Below are positions 8,788 through 18,148 of a stretch of DNA of 64,000 nucleotides, piece by piece. The translations under genes were made by a program, and so were the position numbers. Position 1 is the stretch's first letter. The number at the start of each line of letters is the position of its first letter. Location: contig NZ_CP011454.1 in the NCBI RefSeq assembly GCF_000695095.2, positions 1,488,001-1,552,000 on the forward strand, given 5' to 3'. A model generated the notes under the pieces. The model searched no databases. It saw only the letters and a list, made by a program, of their open reading frames with translations, and was not told where the DNA came from. This DNA comes from Gemmatimonas phototrophica (GTDB taxonomy: Bacteria > Gemmatimonadota > Gemmatimonadetes > Gemmatimonadales > Gemmatimonadaceae).

Positions 8788-10215
8788 ATGCGCCGCCTCG
8801 GCTTCCTGTTCTTGGTCAGCACACTGGCCATCGCGATGGAGGCCGAGGCGCAGCGGGCGCCGGTCGGCCCGTCCACGCGCAGCTTTGTGCGGTTTGATAC
8901 CGCCGTGCTGGCACTCACCAATGCCCGTGTCATTGACGGCACCGGCGCGGCGCCGCGCGAGAATCACACGGTGGTGATTCGCGATGGCCGCATCGCATCC
9001 ATGGGGCCGACGGCCAGCACGGCCGTCCCGGCGGGCGCGCTCACCGTTGATATGGCGGGCAAGACACTCATGCCCGGGCTCGTGATGGTGCACGAGCATC
9101 TGTATTACCCTGTGGGCGCCGGGACCTACGCCAACCTCACCGAAAGTTTTTCGCGGCTGTATCTCGCCGGTGGCGTGACCAGTATGCGCACCGGTGGCAA
9201 CATGAATGGCTTTGCCGAACTGTTGGTGGCCAAGGCCATCGCGCGTGGCGAGAAGCCCGGGCCATTCATCGATGCGACCGCGCCGTATCTGGAAGGCCCC
9301 GGCATGGGGTTCAATCAGGTGGTGGCACTGCGCGATACCAGTGACGCCAAGGCGCTCGTGTCATACTGGGCGGCGCAAGGGGCGACGTCGTTCAAGGCGT
9401 ACATGAACATCTCCCGCGACGAACTGCGCGTGGCGGCGCGGGAGGCGCATGCCCGCGGGCTCAAGATCACGGGCCATCTTTGTTCTGTCACGTACCGCGA
9501 AGCGGCCGACGCCGGCATTGATGATCTCGAACATGGCTTCTTTGCCATGAATGATTTTGTGCCCAACAAGAAGCCCGATATCTGCGTGGGGCGTGGCGGT
9601 GCCGCCACCGCGTCCATGGCCCAGCTGGATCCCAACAGCGCCGACGTGCAGGCCTTGTTTCGCTACCTCATCGAAAAGAAGGTCGCGGTCACCAGCACGC
9701 TCACCATCTTCGAGACCTTTACTCCCGGACGTCCGCTGCCTGCCGGTCTCGATGTGCTATTGCCACAGCTGCGCGAGGAATACGAACGTCGGCATGCCGC
9801 GACGGCGCGCAATACGCAGTCGCCGTATCTCAAGGCCTTTGCCAAAGGCATGGCGTTCGAGCGGGCCTTTGTGAAGGCGGGGGGAACGCTCATTGTGGGT
9901 ACGGATCCAACGGGCGGCGGCGGCCTGGTGCCGGGCTTCAGCAATCAGCGGGCACTCGAACTCCTCGTTGAAGCCGGCTTCTCACCGCTCGAGGCCATCC
10001 GCATTGGGACGCTCAATGGGGCAACCTACCTAGGGCGCGGCGCGCTGACCGGTTCCTTGGAGGTCGGAAAGCTGGCCGATCTGGTGGTGATCAATGGCAA
10101 CCCGGCGGTCACCATTGGTGATGTACGCAAGGTGGAATGGGTGTTCCGTCAGGGCGTCGGATATGATCCCGCCGCCATGATTCAAAGCGTGCGGGGGAAG
10201 GCAGGGCTGTGGTAA
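8788..10215 (+). CDS. Exported amidohydrolase (imidazolonepropionase-like)
   Basis: 475 residues with a short signal peptide (LFLVSTLAIAMEAEA). Metal-dependent amidohydrolase features follow in order: DMAGKTLMPGLVMVHEHLYY (the H-x-H ligand pair), SFKAYMNISRDEL (bridging Lys candidate), LKITGHLCSV (His), IDDLEHGFFAMND (His), and GTDPTGGGG (Asp). The chain ends with the usual GSLEVGKLADLVVI composite beta domain. This is the exported subgroup often annotated as amidohydrolase or Xaa-Pro dipeptidase-like. Substrate is unknown; peptides or cyclic amides are likely. It starts 2 nt after the preceding stop and is probably in the same operon. Confidence 0.85.
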   Translation: MRRLGFLFLVSTLAIAMEAEAQRAPVGPSTRSFVRFDTAVLALTNARVIDGTGAAPRENHTVVIRDGRIASMGPTASTAVPAGALTVDMAGKTLMPGLVMVHEHLYYPVGAGTYANLTESFSRLYLAGGVTSMRTGGNMNGFAELLVAKAIARGEKPGPFIDATAPYLEGPGMGFNQVVALRDTSDAKALVSYWAAQGATSFKAYMNISRDELRVAAREAHARGLKITGHLCSVTYREAADAGIDDLEHGFFAMNDFVPNKKPDICVGRGGAATASMAQLDPNSADVQALFRYLIEKKVAVTSTLTIFETFTPGRPLPAGLDVLLPQLREEYERRHAATARNTQSPYLKAFAKGMAFERAFVKAGGTLIVGTDPTGGGGLVPGFSNQRALELLVEAGFSPLEAIRIGTLNGATYLGRGALTGSLEVGKLADLVVINGNPAVTIGDVRKVEWVFRQGVGYDPAAMIQSVRGKAGLW

Positions 10216-10235
10216 GTTTTCCGTCCCACCCCTCC

Positions 10236-10243
10236 GGACGGAG
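10236..10243 (+). promoter_or_regulatory. Ribosome binding site deciding a GTG start
   Basis: GGACGGAG lies 6 nt before GTG at 10250. The competing TTG at 10244 would abut it directly, so GTG 10250 is chosen. Confidence 0.5.
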
Positions 10244-10249
10244 TTGCCT

Positions 10250-11848
10250 GTGTCCCAGCCTCGTGTGTATCAGAGCCCGTATCCGTCAATCGAAATTCCG
10301 GATACGCCACTCGTTCCTTATGTCTTCCAGCGCGCTGCGGCGCTGGCCGACAAGCCCGCCCTGATTTGCGGTGCCAGTGGGCGCCAACTCACGTATGGAC
10401 AACTTGAGAAAGCCATCCGTCAGGTTGCCTGCGGCTTGCATGCACACGGGATTCGGAAAGGCGACGTCGTCGGACTGGTGTGCCCCAATGTCCCTGATTT
10501 TGCGGTGGTGTTTTATGCCGTCACCACGTTGGGGGCCATCTGTTCCACGGTGAATCCCATTGCAACCGCCGAGGAGATCGGGGCGCAGTTCGCCGATAGC
10601 GAAGCGGTCATGCTGGTCACCATCCCTGACCTCTTCGAGAAGTGCTCGGCGGCGGCACGACTTGCCAGCACGGTGCGGGAAATCGTGGTCATGGGTGAGG
10701 TGGACGGCAGTACGCCTTATGCCACGCTGTTCACGCATGGGGACGCGCCACCGCACGTGGACATTAATCCAGCGGTAGACGTGTGTGTGCTGCCGTATTC
10801 CAGTGGCACCTCAGGCATTCCCAAGGGCGTGATGCTCACGCACCGGAACCTCGTGGCCAACCTGGCCCAGTGTAGCGCTGTGGGCGTTGGCGTCAATGAG
10901 CAGGATGTGCTGCTGGGCGTGCTGCCGTTCTTCCACATCTACGGCATGGTGGTCATCATGGGCGGCGCGCTGGTGCAAGGGGCCACCATTGTGTCTCTCC
11001 CCCGATTTGAGCTCGAACAGTTCCTTTCGGTAATCCAGACACGGCGCATCACCTATGCCAATCTGGTACCTCCCATCGTCCTGGCGTTGGCAAAGCATCC
11101 GCTGGTGGCCAGCTACGACTTGTCGTCGCTACGCATGATTCTCAGTGGTGCCGCGCCCCTCGGCGCCGAGCTTGCCGATGCCTGTGCTGCTCGCTTGGGA
11201 TGCATGGTGCGTCAAGGCTACGGCCTCACCGAAACCAGCCCGGTCACGCACTTTCATCCTCTTGAAAGTGACGTGGTGGATGGCGGGTCTGTCGGACCGG
11301 CCATCGCCAATACGGAGTGTCGGTTGGTGGATCCGGCCACCAGTGACGACGTCGCCGAGGGCGAACGGGGCGAATTGTGGATTCGCGGTCCTCAGGTGAT
11401 GAAGGGCTACTTCAACAAGCCGGAAGCCACGGCCGCCTGCATGACCGATGACGGGTGGTTCAAGACGGGTGACGTGGCCGTGATCGACGGTCGCGGCTGG
11501 TACAGCATTGTGGATCGCGTCAAGGAACTCATCAAATACAAGGGATTGCAGGTCGCGCCGGCTGAGCTTGAGGCGGTCCTGCTCTCCAATCCCCTCATTG
11601 CCGACGTGGCCGTCATTCCGGTGCCGGATGTGGAAGCCGGGGAGGTCCCCAAGGCGTTTGTCGTGGCCCGGGGCGAACTCTCGGCTGACCAAGTCATGGC
11701 GTTCGTGGCGGAGCGCGTCTCTCCGTACAAAAAAGTACGGCAGGTGGAGTTTGTGGAGGCGATTCCCAAGTCCCCTTCCGGAAAGATCCTTCGACGCCTG
11801 CTGGTAGACCGGGAGCGTGCGAAGCAGCAGTCGAATCCCCCCGCCTGA
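10250..11848 (+). CDS. AMP-binding acyl-CoA ligase, 4-coumarate-CoA ligase-like
   Basis: 532 residues from GTG 10250. ANL superfamily motifs are complete: YSSGTSGIPKGVMLTH (P-loop, Lys192), GYGLTETSPVTHF (motif II), WFKTGDVAVID (Asp for ribose), IKYKGLQVAPAELEAVL (hinge and CoA-side motif), and SPSGKILRR, with the adenylating Lys512. The pattern is that of 4-coumarate-CoA ligase and medium-chain acyl-CoA synthetases, which make acyl-AMP and then acyl-CoA. Luciferase-type C-terminal peroxisomal signals are absent, as expected. The true acid substrate is not evident. It lies 34 nt after the amidohydrolase and may be the last gene of that operon. Confidence 0.87.
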   Translation: MSQPRVYQSPYPSIEIPDTPLVPYVFQRAAALADKPALICGASGRQLTYGQLEKAIRQVACGLHAHGIRKGDVVGLVCPNVPDFAVVFYAVTTLGAICSTVNPIATAEEIGAQFADSEAVMLVTIPDLFEKCSAAARLASTVREIVVMGEVDGSTPYATLFTHGDAPPHVDINPAVDVCVLPYSSGTSGIPKGVMLTHRNLVANLAQCSAVGVGVNEQDVLLGVLPFFHIYGMVVIMGGALVQGATIVSLPRFELEQFLSVIQTRRITYANLVPPIVLALAKHPLVASYDLSSLRMILSGAAPLGAELADACAARLGCMVRQGYGLTETSPVTHFHPLESDVVDGGSVGPAIANTECRLVDPATSDDVAEGERGELWIRGPQVMKGYFNKPEATAACMTDDGWFKTGDVAVIDGRGWYSIVDRVKELIKYKGLQVAPAELEAVLLSNPLIADVAVIPVPDVEAGEVPKAFVVARGELSADQVMAFVAERVSPYKKVRQVEFVEAIPKSPSGKILRRLLVDRERAKQQSNPPA

Positions 11849-11962
11849 CAACGAATCCATCCCCCGGGGAGGAAAGACTGTACGCTGCTGTATCCACTGT
11901 GGTAATTTCGTCCGGTACACCCGTGTTTTCAGTAACGTCATCTCCCCGAACACCCTCGACGC

Positions 11963-13198
11963 ATGCCTGGTAATCGACTCGGTATCGGATTCATTGGATC
12001 CGGCTTCAACGCCCGTTTCCACATGCAGGGCTTCCGCTATGTTCGCGACGCTGATGTGCTCGGCGTGTGGAGCCCCAATGCAAAAAACGCGGCCTCTGCT
12101 GCGAAGTATGCGCGCGATCTCGATATCGGCGACGCCAAGGCCTACAAGACCATTACCGATATGGTCGCCGATCCCAACATCGATGCGATCTGGCTGAATG
12201 GTCCCAACCATGCGCGCATCGAGAACGTCGAGGAGATCGTGCATGCCGTGACGAGCGGTAAGGGGACGCTCAAGGGCATCGCCTGCGAGAAGCCACTTGG
12301 GCGCACGGTGGCCGAGGCCAAGCACATCCTGAAGCTCGTGGAAAAGGCCGGCATCATGCACGGCTATCTCGAGAATCAGTTTTTCTCGCCGCAGGTGTCG
12401 GTGGGGCACAACCTCATCTGGCGTCGTGGTGCGGCGACCACCGGCCGGCCGTATCTTGCACGCGCCGCCGAAGAGCATAGCGGGCCGCACGGCCCGTGGT
12501 TCTGGAACGGTATTCAGCAGGGCGGCGGCGTACTGAACGACATGATGTGCCATTCGGCGCTGGTGGTTCGCCAGCTGCTCTCGGAGCCCGGAAAGCCCCT
12601 CTCCGACCTCAAGGTCAAGCGCATCACCGGCCATATTGCCTCGCTCAAGTGGACGCGGAAGGAATACGCGGCGCAGCTCAAGCGCGATATGAAAGTCGAT
12701 TTTCTCAAGGCGCCGTCGGAAGACTTTGCCAGCCTGAACATCGAGTTCGAAACGCCCGAAGGGAAAATGGCGATCGGCGAAGCCACCACGTCGTGGAGCT
12801 TCGTTGGCCCCGGCCTGCGCCTCAGCGCCGAGTTGCTTGGTCCCGAGTACTCGATGAAGTGGAACACGCTCGAGTCGGGACTCGACCTCTTCTTCTCACG
12901 CGCCGTCAAGGGCAAGACCGGCGAAGACATCGTGGAAAAGCAGATGGCCGAGCAGGGGCAAATGCCGGTGGTGGTAAACGAAGCGATCGCCTACGGCTAC
13001 GAAGCCGAAGACAACCACTTCGTGCGCGCGTTCCTGGGCAAGGAGAAGCCGCTGCTCACCTGGCACGATGGTCTCGATGTGGTGCGCATCCTCATGCACG
13101 CCTACAAGAGCGCCGAGTTGGGCAAGACGCTCGACTACAAGGAGAACGGCGTGGACAAATTCGTGCCGCAGGTCGGGCAGGGTACTTGGAAGCCGTGA
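11963..13198 (+). CDS. Gfo/Idh/MocA family NAD(P)-dependent oxidoreductase
   Basis: 411 residues. The N-terminal Rossmann fold has GFIGSGFNARFHMQGF (about residues 8-23). AIWLNGPNHARIENVEEIV and ACEKPLGRTVAEA follow; the EKP motif contains the conserved catalytic/cofactor Lys. The C-terminal half is the substrate-binding beta-sheet domain. The family oxidises or reduces sugars and inositols. There is no Tat signal, so it is cytoplasmic. It runs convergently into the GH20 hexosaminidase operon, with the long hairpin at 13228-13328 between the two stops. The neighbouring GH20, DUF1080 and TIM-barrel genes suggest a carbohydrate role. Confidence 0.87.
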   Translation: MPGNRLGIGFIGSGFNARFHMQGFRYVRDADVLGVWSPNAKNAASAAKYARDLDIGDAKAYKTITDMVADPNIDAIWLNGPNHARIENVEEIVHAVTSGKGTLKGIACEKPLGRTVAEAKHILKLVEKAGIMHGYLENQFFSPQVSVGHNLIWRRGAATTGRPYLARAAEEHSGPHGPWFWNGIQQGGGVLNDMMCHSALVVRQLLSEPGKPLSDLKVKRITGHIASLKWTRKEYAAQLKRDMKVDFLKAPSEDFASLNIEFETPEGKMAIGEATTSWSFVGPGLRLSAELLGPEYSMKWNTLESGLDLFFSRAVKGKTGEDIVEKQMAEQGQMPVVVNEAIAYGYEAEDNHFVRAFLGKEKPLLTWHDGLDVVRILMHAYKSAELGKTLDYKENGVDKFVPQVGQGTWKP

Positions 13199-13227
13199 CG
13201 AGTATGCTCGCCCGCTGATTCGCTCGC

Positions 13228-13328
13228 GAAAAACTCAAAGCTCAAAACCCGAACTCAAAACCCGAACTCAAAACCCGGAACTGATCAGTTTCGGGTACTG
13301 GGTTCGGGTTTTGAGTTTTGAGTTTTTC
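13228..13328. repeat. Family-A structured repeat, copy 1 (TGATCA-centred long hairpin)
   Basis: A 101-nt imperfect inverted repeat between convergent genes. The outer 12-nt arms (13228-13239 and 13317-13328) are perfect complements. Tandem AACTCAAA/ACCCG words follow, and the core 13273-13296 is a 24-bp palindrome with one mismatch, centred on TGATCA. The GH20 stop codon (13327-13329) overlaps the end of the outer arm. Copies 2 and 3 share the words AACCCGAACTCA, ACCCGG and ACTGATCAGTT. It probably acts as a bidirectional terminator and mRNA-end stabiliser, but the repeated sequence also suggests a mobile or protein-bound element. Confidence 0.85.
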
Positions 13329-14967
13329 AAGGCGTTATACTCGCCTTATCCAACCTGCGGTAGTTCACATCCAGCGCATCGAGCCGCTTGAGGTGCACCG
13401 GCAACCGCTGCATGAAGTCACCGAAGTCCCGACGATCGGTGCGACTCCACAGCGCTTCGCAGAGCGCCACGAGACGCGGGTACGCCATGTATTCAAGCTG
13501 ACGCGGATTGGGGATGTACTCCGTCCACAGCTGCGCCTGTGCACCGAGAATGTGCTTGGCTTGTTCCGGCGTCAGCTCGGCCGGCAGTGGTTCAAAGCCG
13601 TACACCCTTTCGATGTTGGTGAAGCCGCCAATGGCCAGCGGTTCGCTCGCCTTGTCCTGCGACTGATAATGATCGAAGTACGTATGGCTTCCCGGCGCCA
13701 TCACCACATCGTGTCCTTCCTTCGCTGCGGCAATGCCACCCGCCATACCGCGCCAGCTCATGACCGTCGCGTTCTCGGCGAGCCCGCCTTCGAGGATTTC
13801 ATCCCAGCCAATGAGGCGGCGTCCCTTCTTGGTGAGGAACGCATCCATCTGGCGGATGAACCAGCTCTGCATCTCGTGCTCGTCCTTGAGCCCCAGCGAC
13901 TTGATTCGCGCCTGAATCTGCGGACTGGCTTTCCACTGATCCTTGATGGCCTCATCGCCGCCAATGTGAATCCACGGCGACGGGAACAGGGCGAGCACCT
14001 CGGTCAGCACGTCCTGCATGAAGGCCACGCTGCGGTCTGACGGATTGAGGATGTACGGACTCACGCCCCAGATGGTACGCAGCCCGGGAATGGAATCGGT
14101 CGTGCTGGCGAGAAACGGATAGGCATACACCGCTGCCTGCACATGGCCGGGCATTTCGATTTCCGGCACCACGGTGACCATGCGTTCGGCGGCGTACGCC
14201 ACCACCTCACGCACATCATCCTGCGTGTAAAAGCCGCAATGACGCCGGCCATCAAACACCTGCTTCTTGGGGTCGTCGGTGAACGGCCCGACCAGCGTTT
14301 GTTCGCGGCACGATCCGACCTCCGTGAGCCGCGGATACTTCTTGATCTCAATGCGCCACCCCTGGTCTTCGGTGAGATGCCAGTGGAAGCGGTTCATTTT
14401 GTGGCGGGCGAGCAGGTCGATGTATTTCTTGACGAACTCCTTGGGCATGAAGTGGCGCGCCACATCGAGGTGGGCGCCGCGCCACGAGAAACGTGGGGTG
14501 TCTTCCACGTGCACGGCTGGAACCGTCCACGCCGTACCCGGCACCGGCGCCGAACGGTAGATCGCCGGCGGCAGCAGTTGCTTGACGGTCTCCAGTGCAT
14601 AAAACGCGCCGCTGGGCGTGCTGGCTTCGGCCACAATGCCGCGCGCCGTGACATCAAGTCGATACGCGTCAGCGGCGAGACCCTTTACCTGACGCAACAC
14701 GATACCGCTGGCGGTACGGGTGGCGGCGGAGGTGCTCAGGTCGTAGCCCGTGGGGTTGGCGATGTCGCGGACAAACCGACGGGCCACCGCCGCAAATGCC
14801 GGGCTGGCCGCCACTACGGTGCCTCGGCCAATGGTGTAGCGGCCCGTACCGGGGGTGAGCACGGCGGGGCGGGGAATGATGGCGTAGCGCTCGCCCATCG
14901 ACGCCTGGGCGCTGAGCGCCTCAGGACACACGAGGAGCGCGGCGGTACAAGCAGTCAGCAGGCGCAT
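13327..14967 (-). CDS. Glycoside hydrolase family 20 beta-N-acetylhexosaminidase
   Basis: 546 residues from the ATG at 14967, which begins the signal peptide (LLTACTAALLVCPEALSAQ); the frame extends further upstream without a better start. The N-terminal GH20b domain (YAIIPRPAVLTPG) precedes the TIM barrel: FSWRGAHLDVARHFMP, NRFHWHLTEDQGWRIEI, VPEIEMPGHVQAA, WIHIGGDEAI with the catalytic Asp338-Glu339 pair, and a late WTEYIPNP segment. The enzyme removes terminal GlcNAc or GalNAc by substrate-assisted catalysis, probably in the periplasm. It is the last gene of a minus-strand series DUF1080 - MFS - CutC - GH20. Confidence 0.93.
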   Translation of the reverse strand: MRLLTACTAALLVCPEALSAQASMGERYAIIPRPAVLTPGTGRYTIGRGTVVAASPAFAAVARRFVRDIANPTGYDLSTSAATRTASGIVLRQVKGLAADAYRLDVTARGIVAEASTPSGAFYALETVKQLLPPAIYRSAPVPGTAWTVPAVHVEDTPRFSWRGAHLDVARHFMPKEFVKKYIDLLARHKMNRFHWHLTEDQGWRIEIKKYPRLTEVGSCREQTLVGPFTDDPKKQVFDGRRHCGFYTQDDVREVVAYAAERMVTVVPEIEMPGHVQAAVYAYPFLASTTDSIPGLRTIWGVSPYILNPSDRSVAFMQDVLTEVLALFPSPWIHIGGDEAIKDQWKASPQIQARIKSLGLKDEHEMQSWFIRQMDAFLTKKGRRLIGWDEILEGGLAENATVMSWRGMAGGIAAAKEGHDVVMAPGSHTYFDHYQSQDKASEPLAIGGFTNIERVYGFEPLPAELTPEQAKHILGAQAQLWTEYIPNPRQLEYMAYPRLVALCEALWSRTDRRDFGDFMQRLPVHLKRLDALDVNYRRLDKASITP

Positions 14968-14986
14968 GTGAAGCAGGGGGGAGAAG

Positions 14987-15694
14987 TCAGGAGTTCTGCA
15001 GCGCGCGAATGACGTCGCGCACAATGGCGGGGTCGGCGGCTCGCGCGTGGACCTGACGCACTTCACTGCGCTGAACGAGCTCGCGGACGTTCGTGCCCCG
15101 CACGTTACCGCCGGCCAATATCGTCAGGCGGTCACCGGCCCGCTGCCGGAGGGCGTTCAGCGTGGCCGCCCCATCCAGCGCAGTGGCCGCCTGGCCACTG
15201 GTGAGTACAAGGTCCACGCTGGCCTGCATGAGCGCATGGAGGGCGGCAAAGGCGTCGGGTGTCCGGTCGAAGGCGCGGTGGAACGCCACCTTCAGTGGGC
15301 GCGCCAACTGCACCAGTGCCATGAGCTGCTGCAGGTGCACGGTGTCATCGCGCTGCAGTGGACCAAGTACGACGCCGTCCATCCCCAGCGCTTTCGCGGT
15401 GACGATGTCGTTGGCCATCACATCGAGATCGTCGTCGTGATACACAAAATCACGAGTGTGTGGACGGATCATGACATGCAGCGGCACGCTCATCAGGTCG
15501 CGGCACCGGGCCATGAGGCCGAGCGATGGGGTGGTGCCCCCATCGCCCGGACCGCACAGCTCAATGCGGTCCGCACCGGCGTTCTGTGCCGCCAGTGCGG
15601 TGTAGACGGAATCGCAACACGCCTCCACCAGGACGCCGGCAGAAGGACTTTCCTGCGGACGCGACGCCGTCGGGGACGAGGAGGCTGTGGACAC
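14987..15694 (-). CDS. cutC: CutC family TIM-barrel protein
   Basis: 235 residues starting with GTG at 15694, two bases past the stop of the upstream MFS gene, so probably translationally coupled. Typical CutC landmarks are present: VLVEACCDSVYTALAA, GADRIELCGPGDGGTTPS, PLHVMIRPHTRDFVYH, GMDGVVLGPLQRDDTV, KVAFHRAFDRTPD and DLVLTSGQAATALDGA. CutC was named for copper homeostasis in E. coli, but a direct copper role is doubtful. Its position inside a glycan-utilisation operon here supports a sugar-related enzymatic function, which remains inference. It is followed after 19 nt by the GH20 gene. Confidence 0.88.
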   Translation of the reverse strand: MSTASSSPTASRPQESPSAGVLVEACCDSVYTALAAQNAGADRIELCGPGDGGTTPSLGLMARCRDLMSVPLHVMIRPHTRDFVYHDDDLDVMANDIVTAKALGMDGVVLGPLQRDDTVHLQQLMALVQLARPLKVAFHRAFDRTPDAFAALHALMQASVDLVLTSGQAATALDGAATLNALRQRAGDRLTILAGGNVRGTNVRELVQRSEVRQVHARAADPAIVRDVIRALQNS

Positions 15695-15696
15695 GA

Positions 15697-16920
15697 TCAG
15701 TGCGCTGCGGCCGCGCGGTTCACGGTCGCCGCCGGACGGAACAGGAAGAGGAACACGGCGAATACCGCCAAGGCGCCAATGGCCGCGACCTGCCACACTT
15801 GCAGCCAGTCGTGTGCAGGCGCGCCGGCGGCATTGGTGGTGGCGTAGCGGTTGACGACACTGCCCGACACCGACGCGCCGACGAAGTAGCCGATACCGTT
15901 GGTGACGAGATTCAGGAACCCTTGAGCGGCCGCACGGATCTTCGGGCCGGCCACTTCGTCGGTGTAGATCTGTCCCGCCACGAAGAAGAAGTCGTAGCAA
16001 ATCCCATGCAGCAGGATACCGGCATAAATCAGCACCATACCGCCCCCCGCGTCACCGCGGCTGAAGGCGAAGTAGCGAAGTCCCCACGCCAACATGCCCA
16101 CCAGCATGATCCACTTGATCCCGAGGCGACGTAGGGCGAACGGAAGCAGCAACATGAAGCCGACTTCCGAGGCCTGGCCGAACGACATGATGCCAGCGGC
16201 GTTCGCGACGCCGATTTCATTCATGAAGGGGTTGGCGAACGCGTAGTAGAACTGCAGCGGGATGCAGAGCAGAAACGACCCGAGGACAAAAATGACAAAG
16301 TCGGTTCGCCTGAGGAGCTGCAAGGCGTCGAGCCCCAAGGCATCACGAACGCTGAATGGTGCGCCTGCCGCTCGTGGCGGCGTATGTGGCAGGAGCAACG
16401 CAAAAAGGCCCAGCGCGACCGAGCCGGCCGCGGAGATCTGCATGGGGATCGCCAGCTTGTCTGCCTTCAACACAAATCCCACGAGCACGCCAGAGGCAAC
16501 AATCCACCCGATCGTTCCGAAGACCCGGATGATGGGAAAATCGCGCGTCGAGTCGGTCACATTGTGCAGCGAGATGGAATTCGTGAGCGACAGCGTGGGC
16601 ATGTAGCAGAATGCATACGCCAACAGCAGCGGATAAAAGCCACTCCACTCCGTCTGCTGCGACAAAAGGAACATCAGTCCCGCACCAACGAGATGCAGCA
16701 CCGCCAACAGCTTTTCCGAGGCGAAAAAGCGATCCGCGACGATGCCCATGAAGAACGGCGAGACGATGGCGGCAATGGCGGTCGCCCCATACGCGCTGCC
16801 GATCTGGGTATCCGTGAACCCGCGAGTGGCCCCCAGATAGGTGCCCATCGTGACGAACCACGAACCCCACACGAAGTACTGCAGAAACATCATGATCGAC
16901 AGCCGGGTCTTCGTACTCAT
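15697..16920 (-). CDS. MFS transporter, nucleoside:H+ symporter (NupG/XapB) type
   Basis: 407 residues and about 12 hydrophobic segments. The start resembles NupG closely: [18 protein letters not shown], then [41 protein letters not shown], and [18 protein letters not shown]. The family imports nucleosides with protons, but relatives in glycan-degrading bacteria occur beside GH20 or DUF1080 genes and may carry sugars. Its ATG overlaps the DUF1080 stop by one base (TAATG arrangement), and cutC follows almost immediately. Inner-membrane location is clear; substrate is open. Confidence 0.85.
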   Translation of the reverse strand: MSTKTRLSIMMFLQYFVWGSWFVTMGTYLGATRGFTDTQIGSAYGATAIAAIVSPFFMGIVADRFFASEKLLAVLHLVGAGLMFLLSQQTEWSGFYPLLLAYAFCYMPTLSLTNSISLHNVTDSTRDFPIIRVFGTIGWIVASGVLVGFVLKADKLAIPMQISAAGSVALGLFALLLPHTPPRAAGAPFSVRDALGLDALQLLRRTDFVIFVLGSFLLCIPLQFYYAFANPFMNEIGVANAAGIMSFGQASEVGFMLLLPFALRRLGIKWIMLVGMLAWGLRYFAFSRGDAGGGMVLIYAGILLHGICYDFFFVAGQIYTDEVAGPKIRAAAQGFLNLVTNGIGYFVGASVSGSVVNRYATTNAAGAPAHDWLQVWQVAAIGALAVFAVFLFLFRPAATVNRAAAAH

Positions 16921-17648
16921 TACAGCAACTCCCTGATGCGAACGTTGCGGAAATAGACCCGATCGCCATGGTCCTGCAGGGCGATGTGTCCACGGGTCGC
17001 GCGGCCATATCGATCGGCGCCGGCAAATTTGCTGGCTTTCCGACGGGCTTCCCAGTCGGCGGAGCCAAGCTCGTACTCCACCATTTTCTGACCATTGAGC
17101 CAGTGCTCAACGTGCGTCCCGTGTACCACGAGACGCACCTGATTCCACTCACCAGGCCCCTTGACCACGCCTCGGGGCGCGGCATGCAGCGCGTAGTTGG
17201 CACCTGCCGAGGTGAGCGGGTTCTGGCCATCGCGATGCACGGCATCATCGAGGATCTGCATCTCCGGGCCGCTCACATACGTTTTTTCGCCGCTGTGATC
17301 GATGCGGTAGATGACCCCGCTGTTGCCACCTTTCTCCACTTTCCAGTCGAGCTCGAGTTCGAAATTTCCGAACTGTTTATCGGTGGTGAGATCCCCGCCG
17401 GCCCCTGAGCGAATAAGGATGCCGTTCTCCACGCTCCAGCCAGCCACCGGTTGCCCCGGGGTGTCGTAATTGTGCCACCCCGCGAGCGAGCGTCCGTCAA
17501 ACAGTGGCGTCCAGGGGCCAGGCTTGGGTTGCGCGTTCAAAGCGGGGGCGGCAAGGCTCACCGCACTGATGGCAGCAAGCAGGAGAGGGACGAACGCACG
17601 GCGGAATGTGACGCCGGGGCGGGGACGCCCCGGAGAAAACGGCATCAT
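16920..17648 (-). CDS. Exported DUF1080 (3-keto-disaccharide hydrolase/LamG-like) protein
   Basis: 242 residues from ATG 17648 (or 17645), preceded by a GGAG ribosome site. The signal peptide ends near APALNAQ. The domain shows the usual DUF1080 markers: [94 protein letters not shown]. Members have a concanavalin-like jelly roll; some act on 3-keto-glycosides made by Gfo/Idh/MocA-type oxidoreductases. It is the first gene of the four-gene minus-strand carbohydrate operon. Periplasmic location and a role in sugar processing are inferred. Confidence 0.87.
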   Translation of the reverse strand: MMPFSPGRPRPGVTFRRAFVPLLLAAISAVSLAAPALNAQPKPGPWTPLFDGRSLAGWHNYDTPGQPVAGWSVENGILIRSGAGGDLTTDKQFGNFELELDWKVEKGGNSGVIYRIDHSGEKTYVSGPEMQILDDAVHRDGQNPLTSAGANYALHAAPRGVVKGPGEWNQVRLVVHGTHVEHWLNGQKMVEYELGSADWEARRKASKFAGADRYGRATRGHIALQDHGDRVYFRNVRIRELL

Positions 17649-17806
17649 GGCAGCTCCAACTGCGGGATGAACAAGGCGGGAGGATCCGGCAATGCTATGG
17701 CCCGTGCTCGCTGCGCGGAAGGCATTCCGTGAACATGGCATCGGTTGTGCTTCTGGGAGCAGTGGCGACATGTGCCCTTCGCTGGCGCAGGTTGCGTTCC
17801 CTTAAC

Positions 17807-17810
17807 GGAG
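17807..17810 (+). promoter_or_regulatory. Shine-Dalgarno site of the YeaQ-like gene
   Basis: GGAG, 6 nt before ATG 17817, fixes this start over the longer open frame beginning at 17745. Confidence 0.6.
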
Positions 17811-17816
17811 AAAACG

Positions 17817-18071
17817 ATGTCATTACTATGGACCGCCCTGATTGGGCTGCTTGCCGGGGCCTTGGCCAAGGCCATCATGCCGGGACGTGATCCCGGCGGG
17901 ATCATCACTACGATGTTGCTGGGCGTGGCCGGTGCCATGCTGGGCGCATTTCTGGGACGAAGTCTCGGATGGTATCAGTCGGGGGAAACCGCCGGCCTCG
18001 TGGCTGCGGTGATCGGCGCCATCATTCTGCTTTTCGGTTACCGGGTCTTTCAGGGACGTTCAACCACCTGA
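17817..18071 (+). CDS. GlsB/YeaQ/YmgE family small membrane protein
   Basis: 84 residues, three hydrophobic segments with glycine zippers: LLWTALIGLLAGALAKAIMPG, then GGIITTMLLGVAGAMLGAFLG, and TAGLVAAVIGAIILLFGY. This is the classical pattern of the transglycosylase-associated (YeaQ/YmgE) family, small stress-associated inner-membrane proteins without a known enzymatic activity. The DPGG loop between segments one and two is conserved. It is transcribed divergently from the DUF1080 operon and is probably monocistronic. Confidence 0.9.
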   Translation: MSLLWTALIGLLAGALAKAIMPGRDPGGIITTMLLGVAGAMLGAFLGRSLGWYQSGETAGLVAAVIGAIILLFGYRVFQGRSTT

Positions 18072-18148
18072 GTCCGCATCCACCTGTGACGTCTTGTCGC
18101 TGATGCGGCGGCCGGGCGTGACAGGGCGGTCATCGATTAATTTGTGGT

